Source of the DNA: Pararhizobium arenae
GTDB lineage: Bacteria; Pseudomonadota; Alphaproteobacteria; Rhizobiales; Rhizobiaceae
Length of the DNA stretch: 64,000 nucleotides
Assembly: GCF_001931685.1 (NCBI RefSeq)
Contig: NZ_MOOY01000001.1
Span: 1-64,000, forward strand
Direction: 5' to 3'
Shown here piece after piece: positions 1-9,356 of this stretch. The notes beneath the pieces are model-generated. The model did no database searches. It worked only from the letters and a program-made list of their open reading frames with translations, and had not been told where the DNA came from. A program made the translations under genes and the position numbers. Each line of letters starts with the position of its first letter. Positions within the stretch are counted from its first letter, which is position 1.

Positions 1-3
1 CAG

Positions 4-33
4 CTGCCGGGCGGGTGGCCGCCCGCCCGGCAG
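4..33. terminator. GC-rich hairpin at window edge
   Basis: A perfect 12-bp inverted repeat (CTGCCGGGCGGG and its complement) encloses a 6-base loop. No T-run follows on the plus strand, and the window edge hides the minus-strand flank. It probably ends the gene lying to the left of the window, but this is inference. Confidence 0.45.
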
Positions 34-125
34 AAACAACTATCTCATAGTTTGATCATCCAAGAAGGTGGCGCGAAGCGCCGGATGAGGGGCGGAACCG
101 CAACGTTCACATATGCCGAAACTTT

Positions 126-170
126 TGCCCCTCACCCTGGCCCTCTCCCCGCATGCGGGGAGAGGGGACC
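126..170. repeat. Palindromic intergenic repeat
   Basis: A perfect 26-bp palindrome occupies positions 141 to 166, centred on GCATGC with arms of CCCTCTCCCC type. It is preceded by CCCCTCACCCTGGCC. This is the arrangement of the short CCCTC...GAGGG mosaic repeats scattered between genes in Rhizobiaceae. It lies about 170 bp upstream of aspS and is not coding. The rest of positions 34 to 335 shows no recognisable gene. Confidence 0.6.
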
Positions 171-335
171 ACGGAGCATCGGCTTCAGAGTATGCAACTC
201 CGGAGCTTGGTCTCTGCCCGAAAACACCCGCAAGCCTTGACAAATGGGGCCGGTCATGCGCTTTTCCGCCCGATTTTCGCATATTGCCGCCGGACCAATG
301 TTTCGGCCGGCCCATCAGCATTTCAGGATACCATG

Positions 336-2126
336 ATGCACCGTTACCGCAGCCACACCTGCGCCGCCCTCCGCAAGTCCGATGTCGGCGCGACCGTCCG
401 TATCTCCGGCTGGGTTCACCGCGTCCGCGACCACGGCGGCCTGCTGTTTATCGACCTTCGCGACCATTACGGCATGACGCAGATCGTCGTTGATCCGGAT
501 AGCCCGGCCTTCAAGACGGCGGAAACCGTTCGTGGCGAATGGGTCATCCGTGTCGATGGCCTCGTAAAGGCGCGTTCGGACGAGACCGTCAACAAGCAGA
601 TGGCGACCGGCGAGATCGAGCTTTACGCCCAGGAGATCGAAGTCCTGTCGTCGGCGAAGGAACTGCCGCTGCCGGTGTTCGGCGAACCCGACTATCCGGA
701 AGACGTGCGCCTGAAGTACCGCTTCCTCGACCTGCGCCGCGAAACCCTGCACAAGAACATCGTCAAGCGCACCCAGATCATTTCGTCGATGCGCAAGGGC
801 ATGGGTGAGGCAGGCTTTGCCGAATACGCCACCCCGATTCTGACCGCGTCCTCGCCGGAAGGTGCCCGCGACTTCCTCGTGCCGAGCCGCATCCATGAAG
901 GCAAGTTCTTCGCCCTGCCGCAGGCCCCGCAGCAGTACAAGCAGTTGCTGATGGTTGCCGGTTTCGACCGCTACTTCCAGGTCGCGCCCTGCTTCCGCGA
1001 CGAAGACCCGCGCGCTGACCGCCTGCCGGGCGAGTTCTACCAGCTCGACGTCGAAATGAGCTTCGTCACCCAGGAAGATGTCTGGGAAACGATGGAGCCG
1101 ATGATGACCAAGGTCTTCGAGGAATTCGCCGAAGGCAAGCCGGTCACGCAGAACTGGCCGCGCATTCCCTACGACGAAGCGATCCGCAAGTACGGCTCCG
1201 ACAAGCCGGACCTGCGCAACCCGATCGAGATGCAGGCCGTTACCGAGCACTTCGCCGGCTCCGGCTTCAAGGTGTTCGCCAACATGATCGCGTCGAACCC
1301 GAAGGTTCAGGTCTGGGCGATCCCGGCCAAGACCGGCGGTTCCCGCGCGTTCTGCGATCGCATGAACGCCTGGGCGCAGTCCACCGGCCAGCCGGGCCTC
1401 GGCTACATCTTCTGGCGCAAGGAAGAAGACGGCTCGACCGCCGGCTCCGGCCCGCTTGCCAAGAACATCGGCGACGAGCGCACCGAAGCGATCCGCACGC
1501 AGCTTGGCCTTGATGTGGGCGATGCCTGCTTCTTCGTCGCTGGCGACCCGGCCAAGTTCTACAAGTTTGCCGGTGAAGCCCGCACCCGCGCCGGCGAGGA
1601 GCTGAACCTCGTCGATCGCGATCGTTACGAAATGTGCTGGATCGTCGACTTCCCATTCTACGAATACAACGAGGAAGAAAAGAAGATCGACTTCGCCCAC
1701 AACCCGTTCTCGATGCCGCAGGGTGGTCTTGAAGCCTTCGACAGCAAGGACCCGCTGGAGCTGAAGGCGTACCAGTACGACGCAGTCTGCAACGGCTTCG
1801 AAATCGCCTCGGGCTCGATCCGTAACCAGTCGCCGGAGCTGATGGTCAAGGCCTTCGAAAAGGTTGGCCTCTCGCAGAGCGACGTGGAAGAGCGCTTCGG
1901 CGGTCTCTATCGTGCGTTCCAGTACGGTGCGCCTCCGCACGGCGGCTGCGCCTTCGGTATCGACCGTGTGGTCATGCTGCTGGTCGGTGCGAAGAACCTG
2001 CGCGAAATCTCTGTCTTCCCGATGAACCAGCAGGCGCAGGACCTCCTGATGAACGCCCCGTCGCCGGCGACACCGCAGCAACTGCGCGAATTGGCCCTGC
2101 GCGTCGTTCCGTCCAAGAAGGACTGA
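336..2126 (+). CDS. aspS: Aspartyl-tRNA synthetase
   Basis: This class II aminoacyl-tRNA synthetase charges tRNA-Asp in the cytoplasm. The 596-residue product has an N-terminal OB-fold anticodon-binding domain (about 1-110), the class II motif 2 [10 protein letters not shown] near residue 220 and motif 3 GIDRVVM near 540. A GAD-type insertion lies between them, as in bacterial AspRS, and the length is usual for the family. The start is taken at the second of two adjacent ATGs (333 and 336) because the protein begins MHRYRSHTC in related rhizobia; a weak TCAGGA lies just upstream. The frame stays open far upstream, but that extension looks non-coding. Like many alphaproteobacterial enzymes it may be non-discriminating and also act on tRNA-Asn. 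Confidence 0.97.
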   Translation: MHRYRSHTCAALRKSDVGATVRISGWVHRVRDHGGLLFIDLRDHYGMTQIVVDPDSPAFKTAETVRGEWVIRVDGLVKARSDETVNKQMATGEIELYAQEIEVLSSAKELPLPVFGEPDYPEDVRLKYRFLDLRRETLHKNIVKRTQIISSMRKGMGEAGFAEYATPILTASSPEGARDFLVPSRIHEGKFFALPQAPQQYKQLLMVAGFDRYFQVAPCFRDEDPRADRLPGEFYQLDVEMSFVTQEDVWETMEPMMTKVFEEFAEGKPVTQNWPRIPYDEAIRKYGSDKPDLRNPIEMQAVTEHFAGSGFKVFANMIASNPKVQVWAIPAKTGGSRAFCDRMNAWAQSTGQPGLGYIFWRKEEDGSTAGSGPLAKNIGDERTEAIRTQLGLDVGDACFFVAGDPAKFYKFAGEARTRAGEELNLVDRDRYEMCWIVDFPFYEYNEEEKKIDFAHNPFSMPQGGLEAFDSKDPLELKAYQYDAVCNGFEIASGSIRNQSPELMVKAFEKVGLSQSDVEERFGGLYRAFQYGAPPHGGCAFGIDRVVMLLVGAKNLREISVFPMNQQAQDLLMNAPSPATPQQLRELALRVVPSKKD

Positions 2127-2148
2127 CAGGCGGCATTTTTGGACGTTG

Positions 2149-2174
2149 GGAATGGCGGCAGGGGCCGCCATTCC
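2149..2174 (+). terminator. Hairpin downstream of aspS
   Basis: A perfect 11-bp stem (GGAATGGCGGC with its complement) has a 4-base AGGG loop, 22 bases after the aspS stop. There is no T-run, so it may only protect the 3' end or aid Rho-dependent termination. Confidence 0.5.
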
Positions 2175-2255
2175 TGACCCCGTGGCAGTCTCCCGGCTTG
2201 CCACAAAAATGTCACGAAATCTTCGTGCAGCGTTGAGGGTTGTTTAAGAGTTTCA

Positions 2256-4433
2256 GTGACTTATCGGTCCCGGTTTATGCAATTGCCGGAGCTCCGCTTG
2301 TCCCGCCTTTCCCACCTCAAGATTTCCCAGCGCGTGATGCTCTTTGCCCTCGGCGCGTTGTCCGGCATCCTCGTTATCGCCGGCATTTTCCTCTGGCAGC
2401 GCCAGCTTGAAGCCACCTACCGTACCGGTTTCGATCGTTTGAGCCAGCAGGAGCAACAGGTTGCCCGCATGGGCAGTGATCTGCGCGACACGCTCCTCTG
2501 GGAACAGCATTTCCTGCTGTCGAAGGATATCGCCGCCGCCGACAAGTTCAATGCTGCTCATGCAGATGCGTCGGCTGCCGTTGAAAGGCTGAGGGCAGAG
2601 GCAATGCCCGCCCTGGCAGCCGATCTCGACGCGCTCAAGTCCAGCCTTGAAAACTATGCGGTCCTCTTTGCCGGTCTGGTGAAAGACAATCAGAATCTCG
2701 GCCTTGATCCCACGCAAGGTTTTGAAGGCGCCATGCGCAGTGCTGTGCACTCGATCGAGAAACAGTTGAAAGCAGTGGACGACGCCGGCATTCGCGCAAG
2801 CATGCTCATGCTTCGCCGTCATGAAAAAGATTTCCTCCTGCGCCGTGATACGAAGTATATTGAAGCCCATGGCCAGGAGGGCGAGGTATTTACCGCTCTG
2901 GTCAAGAAGGCGTTCAAGCCTGGCGTCCAGCGCATGCGCATCATGGATGCCTTCGAAATCTACCGCGAAAGCTTCCGTCTCTATGCCGAGGCAAGCTTGA
3001 AGGAAGCGGAAAGCCGCCGTCTGGTGAACGAGAGTTATGCGGCGATGCAGCCGTTGACGCAGCGGGTGCTTGAAGTCTTCACGACGGAGAAGACCGCGAT
3101 CGAAAGCGAGAGTGCTGCGGTCGCAGAGCGAAATATCGCTCTTGTGATCGGCCTTCTCGCTGCGACCGTCCTCGTCCTTCTGGCTGGGGTGATCATCATC
3201 GGACGGTCCATTTCCGGGCCGGTCAAGAGGATTACGGGCGCGATGCGCAGTCTTGCAGATGGAAACACCGATATAGCCGTCCCGGGTCTCGGCTTGCGAA
3301 ACGAATTTGGCTCCATGGCGGATGCACTGGAAATCTTCCGGCAGTCGGCCATCAACAATCTTCGTCTCGAGAAGGAGGCCGCCGAGGCGCGTACGCGGGC
3401 CGAACAGGAACGCCATCAGCTTCAACAGGAGGCCGAGGCTGCCGCACAACTTCGCCTGCGCGAAGCAACCGCGGGCCTTGCCGCTGGCCTGCAGCGTCTG
3501 GCAGGCGGGGATCTGTCCTTCGAACTGACAGAACCTTTTGCCTCGGATTTCGAATCGCTGCGTGAAAACCTCAACATCACCCTCAGACAGCTCAACGATG
3601 TCATGAAGGAGATCGCTCAGTCGAGCACCGCGATCGAGAGCGGTAGCAGCGAAATCAGCGGTAGCGCCGGCGATCTTGCCCGTCGCACGGAACAGCAGGC
3701 GGCAGCGCTGGAGCAGACGGCCGCTGCCCTCGACGAGATCACCGCCAACGTTTCGAACTCCGCCAAGCGTGCTCAGGAAGCGCGACAGTCGGCGGTCATC
3801 GCAAACGACAGTGCGATCAAAACCGGCGAACTTGTCACTCAGGCCATTGGCGCCATGGATCGCATAGAGCAATCGTCGGGTCGGATCGCCAGCATCATCG
3901 GTGTGATCGATGAAATTGCCTTCCAAACCAACCTTCTGGCGCTCAATGCCGGCATCGAGGCCGCGCGGGCGGGGGACGCGGGCAGGGGCTTCGCCGTCGT
4001 TGCCCACGAGGTCCGGGAGCTTGCCCAGCGTTCCGCCGCTGCTGCCGGAGAGATTAAGCAACTGATCCGTTCGTCGGCAGACGAGGTGGTCGAAGGCGCG
4101 CGCTATGTGCGCGATACAGGCGTGGCGCTGACGGAAATCGGCAGTCATGTTGATACGATGAACCGGCATATGGAAGCGATCGCGGTTTCGTCACGCGAGC
4201 AATCGACCGGCCTCGCCGAGATCAACGCGGCCGTCAACCAGATGGATCAGGGCACGCAGCAGAACGCCGCGATGGTCGAGGAAAACAACGCGGCAAGCGT
4301 TGTGCTCGCCAGCGAAGCAGCGCGCCTGCGGGAGTTGATCTCCGGCTTCCGGCTGCTTGAGCAGAGTTCCGTCGCAGATGAAACCGATGCTCATGTGGCA
4401 AGCCTCCGCCACATCGCTGGAAGGGCCGCCTGA
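2256..4433 (+). CDS. Methyl-accepting chemotaxis protein
   Basis: This inner-membrane chemoreceptor relays ligand binding to CheA/CheW. The 725-residue product has TM1 near 27-49, a periplasmic helical sensor of about 240 residues with the RRHEKDFLLR motif typical of helical-bimodular (HBM-like) sensors, and TM2 near 293-317. A HAMP domain follows, then a second HAMP-like repeat, then a long methyl-accepting coiled coil. The conserved hairpin tip DEIAFQTNLLALNAGIEAAR starts near residue 552. The C terminus lacks the NWETF-type CheR tether. The GTG at 2256 is used because AAGAG lies 5 bases upstream; an ATG at 2277 is an alternative with no obvious ribosome site. The ligand is unknown. Confidence 0.93.
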   Translation: MTYRSRFMQLPELRLSRLSHLKISQRVMLFALGALSGILVIAGIFLWQRQLEATYRTGFDRLSQQEQQVARMGSDLRDTLLWEQHFLLSKDIAAADKFNAAHADASAAVERLRAEAMPALAADLDALKSSLENYAVLFAGLVKDNQNLGLDPTQGFEGAMRSAVHSIEKQLKAVDDAGIRASMLMLRRHEKDFLLRRDTKYIEAHGQEGEVFTALVKKAFKPGVQRMRIMDAFEIYRESFRLYAEASLKEAESRRLVNESYAAMQPLTQRVLEVFTTEKTAIESESAAVAERNIALVIGLLAATVLVLLAGVIIIGRSISGPVKRITGAMRSLADGNTDIAVPGLGLRNEFGSMADALEIFRQSAINNLRLEKEAAEARTRAEQERHQLQQEAEAAAQLRLREATAGLAAGLQRLAGGDLSFELTEPFASDFESLRENLNITLRQLNDVMKEIAQSSTAIESGSSEISGSAGDLARRTEQQAAALEQTAAALDEITANVSNSAKRAQEARQSAVIANDSAIKTGELVTQAIGAMDRIEQSSGRIASIIGVIDEIAFQTNLLALNAGIEAARAGDAGRGFAVVAHEVRELAQRSAAAAGEIKQLIRSSADEVVEGARYVRDTGVALTEIGSHVDTMNRHMEAIAVSSREQSTGLAEINAAVNQMDQGTQQNAAMVEENNAASVVLASEAARLRELISGFRLLEQSSVADETDAHVASLRHIAGRAA

Positions 4434-4559
4434 AAAGCTGCGCGGCCGGCAACGCCGCAGCGGCTGCCGCATACCGCGGATAAGGTCGACCGTCGTCCCG
4501 GTGTTGGAACTTTCCGTGGCTCTCCTCTGTTGTGTGACATCGCAACGAGGAGAAAGACC

Positions 4560-4883
4560 ATGCGTAAGATGACCCTGCTCGCTTCGGCGGCCTTCCTGGC
4601 CCTTTCGGCGAGTGCCTTTGCCCAGAGCGCCGTGATCGTCACGGACCCTGCCGTGACCAGCTCCACGACCGTCGAGCTTCCGGGTGAAGTTCGGACCTAT
4701 GTCCTGCGTCAGGAAGTTCCATCCGTCGTCTATGATGGCGATATCGTGGTCGGCACTGCCCTGCCGGACACTGTCGAGCTGCGCACCGTCGATGGTTATG
4801 ACGGCTATGCCTATACCGTCGTCAACGAGCGGCGGGTGATCGTCAACCCGCAGACCCGCGCCGTGATCCAGGTTCTGGAGTAA
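4560..4883 (+). CDS. DUF1236 exported protein
   Basis: A 107-residue secreted or periplasmic protein of unknown function. An N-terminal signal peptide (MRKMTLLASAAFLALSASAFA) is predicted to be cut after AFA. The mature part holds the DUF1236-like pattern: RTYVLRQEVPSVVYDG, then VGTALPDTVEL, ending VVNERRVIVNPQTRAVIQVLE. The ATG at 4560 follows a strong GAGGAG site at 4547, which decides the start against an upstream in-frame ATG. It stands alone between the chemoreceptor and a convergent gene, and a bidirectional terminator follows it directly. Confidence 0.8.
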   Translation: MRKMTLLASAAFLALSASAFAQSAVIVTDPAVTSSTTVELPGEVRTYVLRQEVPSVVYDGDIVVGTALPDTVELRTVDGYDGYAYTVVNERRVIVNPQTRAVIQVLE

Positions 4884-4890
4884 CGCATAT

Positions 4891-4927
4891 GAAAACGCCC
4901 GGCTGAACTGAACAGCCGGGCGTTTTC
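4891..4927. terminator. Bidirectional intrinsic terminator
   Basis: A perfect 14-bp stem starting GAAAACGCCCGG has a 9-base loop, with A-run and T-run on opposite sides. It sits between two convergent genes ending at 4883 and 4955 and can serve both. Confidence 0.85.
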
Positions 4928-4954
4928 CGTTGACACGTTACGGGCGTCAGCCGG

Positions 4955-6151
4955 TCAGTCGTTTGCGGTAACCTTCACGCCCAGCACCGACGGAACCGTA
5001 TTTGGAGCCCCCATGGCAGCTCCGATGATCATGGGGAACGGAACCGGCTTTTCCGGCTTCGCGGAAATGGTCAGGCTCTTCGGGGAATCGAGATAGGCAT
5101 TGGCGGCAGCCGATACCTGGTTCTGGAGTTCCGGCACGTTAAGCTGCGCCATCATGATCGGCACGAGGCCCTTCAGCGACTGCGCGAACTGGTCGCCGGT
5201 GGTGCCCTGTTCCTTTGCGATGTAATCGAGCACGCGCTTGGTGATCGAAGCGTCATCGAAGCGGATCGAGGCGTCGTTGAAGGTAAGCTGCTGCATCAGG
5301 CCCATCATGGCAAGGCCGAGCGCCTGATTGGCCTCTTCCTTGTTCGGGTTTGCTTCCTGCGCCTTCATGGCTTCCTGGATCGCCTTGATGAATTCCAGGG
5401 TATAGCCCGAGACGCTGAAGGTGATGTTCAATTTGCCGATATTGGCGAAATCGAGCGCATATTCGTCAAGCCCGATTTTGCCGCTGGCGATTTCCCAGCT
5501 GCCCTTCATCGTCATGTCGCCGGCGACGGTGGTCAGGCCGAGCTTCTGGATCGCGTCCTTGGCCTTGGCATCTTCCACGTCGGAAAGATCAGCCTTCATC
5601 GCCTTGAGGGTCGCGTCGAAATCGAAACCGGCGTCGCCTTCCTGGCGGGTGAGGTTGGCTTCGGTCGATTCGACAGAGAACACCTGCTTGCCCTTCGACG
5701 TGACCGTGATCGGACCCGTGCTGGCGCTTTCGTAGAGCAGCATATCGTCGATCGTGCCGCCGGCAGGGTTGGCCGGAATGGTGAGACCGCCAAAAACGAT
5801 GTCCTTGACGTTGAGGTTGCCTTCCGCCTCCGAGAGGTCGATGTCTGGCAGGCTGACGGTATCGACATAATAGCTGCCGTCCTCATACTCCTCGACGCCT
5901 TCGAGCGTGACTTCGCCGACCTTCACGTCGCTATCCTTGTCGGTCACGGTCTTGACGACGACATTGGTGAGCGTGACGGTATCGCCGTCCACGTCGGCGC
6001 CGTCATAGGAAATGGTGGTGCCGTTCTGAGCGGCGGCGGCATTGAACTTGGCGACCAGATCTGCGCCGTCAAGCGCGAAGGCCGGTGCGGCAGCAAGTCC
6101 GACAAACGCAGCGCTTGCCAGCATCGTACGGAGGGTGCGCATGGGCATCAT
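4955..6151 (-). CDS. Uncharacterised exported protein
   Basis: A 398-residue protein with a clear Sec signal peptide (MRTLRTMLASAAFVGLAAAPAFA). The mature part is acidic and rich in short beta-strand-like repeats early on (for example DGDTVTLTNVVVKTV and VGEVTLEGVEEYEDG), then more helical in the second half. I do not recognise a named family. The layout resembles periplasmic lipid- or envelope-associated beta proteins, but that is only an impression. The first ATG is preceded at 7 bases by AAGGA; in-frame ATGs 3 and 9 bases further in are alternatives. It is monocistronic and divergent from parC. Confidence 0.8.
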   Translation of the reverse strand: MMPMRTLRTMLASAAFVGLAAAPAFALDGADLVAKFNAAAAQNGTTISYDGADVDGDTVTLTNVVVKTVTDKDSDVKVGEVTLEGVEEYEDGSYYVDTVSLPDIDLSEAEGNLNVKDIVFGGLTIPANPAGGTIDDMLLYESASTGPITVTSKGKQVFSVESTEANLTRQEGDAGFDFDATLKAMKADLSDVEDAKAKDAIQKLGLTTVAGDMTMKGSWEIASGKIGLDEYALDFANIGKLNITFSVSGYTLEFIKAIQEAMKAQEANPNKEEANQALGLAMMGLMQQLTFNDASIRFDDASITKRVLDYIAKEQGTTGDQFAQSLKGLVPIMMAQLNVPELQNQVSAAANAYLDSPKSLTISAKPEKPVPFPMIIGAAMGAPNTVPSVLGVKVTAND

Positions 6152-6414
6152 CTGAATTTTCCTTGTCTAAAGGTTTAATTTGCAACGCGTTTCTAATACG
6201 AACCGGGCTGTGAATATATTCGAAATGAATTGGGACGGAAGCGCGTCCGCAAGTGATTATTTTTGGGGCATATCTCCGAATGTTGCCTCCTGCGGTGCAG
6301 CTATCGTCAAAGCATCGGGAATATCGCCTCAAACCCTTGGAAAACACGGGTTCTCCACAACGCAATGCCCTGCGAATCCTTGCTGTTCACGGTTTGTTGA
6401 GGTAGCAGATAAGC

Positions 6415-8667
6415 ATGGGACAGAGCCTTTTGCCGCCGTCTGGCGGAGACGATAACATTCAGCCGGTCGACCTCAAGGCGGCGCTGGAAGAGCGCTACCT
6501 CGCTTACGCATTGTCGACCATCATGCACCGCGCCCTGCCGGACGTGCGCGACGGGCTGAAGCCGGTTCATCGACGCATTATCCACGCGATGAGCGAAATG
6601 GGCATCCGTCCCAACACCGCTTTCAAAAAATGCGCCCGTATCGTCGGTGACGTTATCGGTAAATTCCATCCCCACGGCGACCAGTCGGTCTATGATGCAC
6701 TGGTGCGTCTGGCGCAGGATTTCTCGCAACGCTATCCCATCGTCGATGGACAGGGCAACTTCGGCAACATCGACGGCGACAGTGCCGCCGCCTATCGATA
6801 CACCGAAGCGCGTATGACCGATGTCGCCGCGCTGTTGCTGGAAGGCATCGATCAGGATGCCGTCGATTTTCGCCCCACCTACAACGAGGAAGATCAGGAG
6901 CCGACGGTTCTGCCGGGGGCGTTCCCGAACCTTCTCGCCAATGGCTCGTCGGGCATTGCCGTCGGCATGGCAACCTCGATCCCGCCGCACAACGTTCACG
7001 AGCTTTGTGATGCGGCGCTGCTCCTGATCAAGAAGCCGGATGCGACCATTGATGAACTGGTCGATCTGGTTCCCGGTCCCGACTTCCCGACTGGCGGCGT
7101 CATTATCGATGGCCGCGCCAGCATCGTTGACGCCTACAAGACCGGCCGCGGCGGCTTTCGTGTCCGTGCCAAGTGGGAGGTCGAGGATCTCGGTCGCGGC
7201 GTCTGGCAGATTGTCATCACCGAAATTCCCTATCAGGTGCAGAAGTCCCGCCTGATCGAAAAAATCGCTGAGCTTCTGATCGCCCGCAAGCTGCCGCTTC
7301 TCGAAGATGTCCGCGACGAATCGGCCGAAGACGTGCGCGTCGTGCTGGTGCCGAAGAGCCGGTCGGTCGATCCGACGATCATGATGGAATCGATGTTCCG
7401 TCTGACGGAACTGGAAAGCCGCTTCCCGCTGAACATGAACGTGCTTTCGATGGGCCGCGTTCCGAAGGTTATGTCGCTCGGGGATGTGCTGACGGAATGG
7501 CTGCAGCATCGCCGGGAAGTCTTGCAGCGCCGGTCGCGTTTCCGGCTGGCGGCCATCGAGCGCCGACTGGAAATCCTCGGTGGCTACCTCGTCGCCTACC
7601 TCAACCTTGATGAGGTGATCCGCATCATCCGCGAGGAGGACGAGCCGAAGCAATCCTTGATGGGGCGTTTCAGCCTCACCGACCTGCAGGCCGAGTCGAT
7701 CCTTAATATGCGTCTGCGGTCGCTGCGCAAGCTCGAGGAGTTCGAGATTCGCACCGAGTTCGAAGGGCTGAGCAAGGAGAAGGCGGATATCGAGGCGCTG
7801 CTGGCTTCCGACGAAAAGCAGTGGCAGACGGTCGCTTATGAAATCAGTGACGTGAAGAAGCGTTTTGCCAAGGCAACGGAACTTGGCCGCCGCCGCACCC
7901 AGTTCGCCGATGCGCCGCAGGCCGACAATGAAGCCATCCAGCAGGCAATGATAGAAAAGGAACCTATCACCGTCGTTATCTCCGAAAAGGGCTGGATCCG
8001 CGCGCTCAAAGGCCACATCTCCGATACGGCGTCGCTGCAGTTCAAGGAAGGCGACGGGCTGAAGCTTTCCTTCCCCGCCTCGACCACCGATCGTATCCTG
8101 ATTTTCACGACGGGCGGCAAGGCCTACACGCTGGGCGGCGACAAGCTGCCGGGCGGACGCGGCCACGGCGAACCGCTGCGCATCATGGTCGACATGGAAA
8201 ACGATCAGGACGTGCTGACCGCCTTCATCCACGACCCCGCGCGAAAACTGCTGGTTTCCTCGGCGGCGGGCAATGGCTTCGTCGTGCCGGAGGCCGACAT
8301 GATCGCCAACACCCGCAAGGGCAAGCAGATCATGAATGTCTCGATGCCGGATGAGGCCAAGCTAGTGATTCCGGTCAAGGGCGATCACGTCGCTGTGGTC
8401 GGCGAAAACCGCAAGCTGCTTGTCTTCCCGCTCGCCCAGATCCCGGAAATGGGCCGCGGCAAGGGTGTGCGCCTGCAACGCTACAAGGACGGCGGTATCT
8501 CGGATCTACGCTGCTTCGCCATCGCCGACGGCCTCACCTGGAGCGACAGCGCCGGCCGCAGCTTCGTCAAGACCAAGGATGAACTGCTGGAGTGGATGGG
8601 CGACAGGGCAAGTGCGGGACGCACTGTGCCGAAGGGCTTTCCACGGAGCGGGAAGTTTAGCGGGTAG
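6415..8667 (+). CDS. parC: DNA topoisomerase IV subunit A
   Basis: The breakage-reunion subunit of topoisomerase IV, which decatenates daughter chromosomes together with ParE. The 750-residue product begins with the GyrA/ParC core ([20 protein letters not shown]). The active-site tyrosine is in RYTEARM (Tyr129), and a long coiled-coil gate region spans about 370-480. The C-terminal beta-propeller region carries degenerate blades ([20 protein letters not shown]) and no canonical GyrA box. The length and the opening [20 protein letters not shown] favour ParC over GyrA. The nearby doc gene converges on it with only 19 bases between stops. Confidence 0.95.
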   Translation: MGQSLLPPSGGDDNIQPVDLKAALEERYLAYALSTIMHRALPDVRDGLKPVHRRIIHAMSEMGIRPNTAFKKCARIVGDVIGKFHPHGDQSVYDALVRLAQDFSQRYPIVDGQGNFGNIDGDSAAAYRYTEARMTDVAALLLEGIDQDAVDFRPTYNEEDQEPTVLPGAFPNLLANGSSGIAVGMATSIPPHNVHELCDAALLLIKKPDATIDELVDLVPGPDFPTGGVIIDGRASIVDAYKTGRGGFRVRAKWEVEDLGRGVWQIVITEIPYQVQKSRLIEKIAELLIARKLPLLEDVRDESAEDVRVVLVPKSRSVDPTIMMESMFRLTELESRFPLNMNVLSMGRVPKVMSLGDVLTEWLQHRREVLQRRSRFRLAAIERRLEILGGYLVAYLNLDEVIRIIREEDEPKQSLMGRFSLTDLQAESILNMRLRSLRKLEEFEIRTEFEGLSKEKADIEALLASDEKQWQTVAYEISDVKKRFAKATELGRRRTQFADAPQADNEAIQQAMIEKEPITVVISEKGWIRALKGHISDTASLQFKEGDGLKLSFPASTTDRILIFTTGGKAYTLGGDKLPGGRGHGEPLRIMVDMENDQDVLTAFIHDPARKLLVSSAAGNGFVVPEADMIANTRKGKQIMNVSMPDEAKLVIPVKGDHVAVVGENRKLLVFPLAQIPEMGRGKGVRLQRYKDGGISDLRCFAIADGLTWSDSAGRSFVKTKDELLEWMGDRASAGRTVPKGFPRSGKFSG

Positions 8668-8686
8668 AATGAAAGTGCGTGGCTGA

Positions 8687-9076
8687 TTAAGCGATTGGTT
8701 TTGTCACGTCTCTGAGGAAGCGTGCAGCGCCTTCCTCGTCGATTTCTCCAGCCGCAACGCCCATGACGAAGCTATAGAGATGTGCGTTCGTGGTATCGAT
8801 CGTCCAACCGTTTTCTTCTAGAAATATGCCGGCTGCGACAATTGCGATCCGCTTGTTACCGTCGATAAACGGGTGGTTCTTCGCTAAGCCGAATAGATAC
8901 GTGGCTGCAAGCTCGATCACGTCGTCGCAGCCATAGTGAGCTTTATTGACAGAGCGGTTTAGAGCGGATTCGAGAATACCCTCATCCCGTAGGCCGGCCG
9001 CGCCCCCAAAACGCTCGATCTGCATGGAATGCAGAATTTCGACGAGTGCTTTTTCGAGAAAGACGAAGTCCGTCAT
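8687..9076 (-). CDS. doc: Doc/Fic-type toxin
   Basis: A 129-residue Fic-fold protein of the death-on-curing family. Doc toxins phosphorylate EF-Tu and arrest translation. The catalytic loop HPFIDGNKR (residues 68-76) is intact, and the N-terminal region LEILHSMQIERFGG...LRDEGILESALNR is typical of Doc. Its start overlaps the end of the upstream AbrB-type gene by 4 bases, so the two are translationally coupled as a type II toxin-antitoxin pair. Doc usually pairs with Phd; here the partner has an AbrB/MazE fold. The pair lies just behind parC on the opposite strand. Confidence 0.88.
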   Translation of the reverse strand: MTDFVFLEKALVEILHSMQIERFGGAAGLRDEGILESALNRSVNKAHYGCDDVIELAATYLFGLAKNHPFIDGNKRIAIVAAGIFLEENGWTIDTTNAHLYSFVMGVAAGEIDEEGAARFLRDVTKPIA

Positions 9077-9294
9077 TCGGCAAGCTTCTGAAGTGCCACC
9101 TTATACTTGTCCATGAAACGGCGCGCTGCTTCTAACTGCCGTTCAAAGGCTTCGTTGACAGGCTTGAGTTGCAGCGTGCCATTTTCCGTCTGAACGTCCA
9201 GTTGATCGCCTGCTTTCAGACCGAGGCGGTCCAAAACCTCCTTGGGAATGATGACGCCTTCGGAATTCCCGATCTTGCGAATGGTAACGTTCAT
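9073..9294 (-). CDS. AbrB/MazE-type antitoxin
   Basis: A 73-residue DNA-binding protein with a swapped-hairpin AbrB/MazE/SpoVT domain at residues 1-48 (IRKIGNSEGVIIPKEVLDRLGLKAGD). A charged C-terminal tail (EAFERQLEAARRFMDKYK) presumably binds and neutralises the Doc-type toxin encoded immediately downstream. It overlaps that gene by 4 bases. It probably represses its own promoter through the GTTATAAC-type palindromes just upstream. Confidence 0.87.
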   Translation of the reverse strand: MNVTIRKIGNSEGVIIPKEVLDRLGLKAGDQLDVQTENGTLQLKPVNEAFERQLEAARRFMDKYKVALQKLAE

Positions 9295-9309
9295 GATGTT
9301 GCTCTCTAT

Positions 9310-9328
9310 GTTATAATCAAGTTATAAC
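9310..9328 (-). promoter_or_regulatory. Paired GTTATAAC operator/-10 region of the TA operon
   Basis: GTTATAA (9310-9316) and the perfect palindrome GTTATAAC (9321-9328) lie 16-34 bases upstream of the antitoxin start. They overlap TATAA-like -10 sequence on the minus strand, as expected for AbrB-type autorepression. Confidence 0.55.
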
Positions 9329-9356
9329 ACTCGGGCACTGGATCTGCAATGCGTCG

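Noticed and set aside
315-2204. 629-codon open frame on the minus strand
   Set aside because: It is the antisense shadow of aspS; the composition is rich in Arg, Ala and His without any domain, as expected from GC-rich opposite strands.
2253-4169. 638-codon minus-strand frame opposite the chemoreceptor
   Set aside because: The plus strand encodes a complete MCP with all domains; the opposite frame shows no motif.
6307-8232. 641-codon minus-strand frame opposite parC
   Set aside because: Shadow of parC; no domain, and it would overlap the whole conserved gene.
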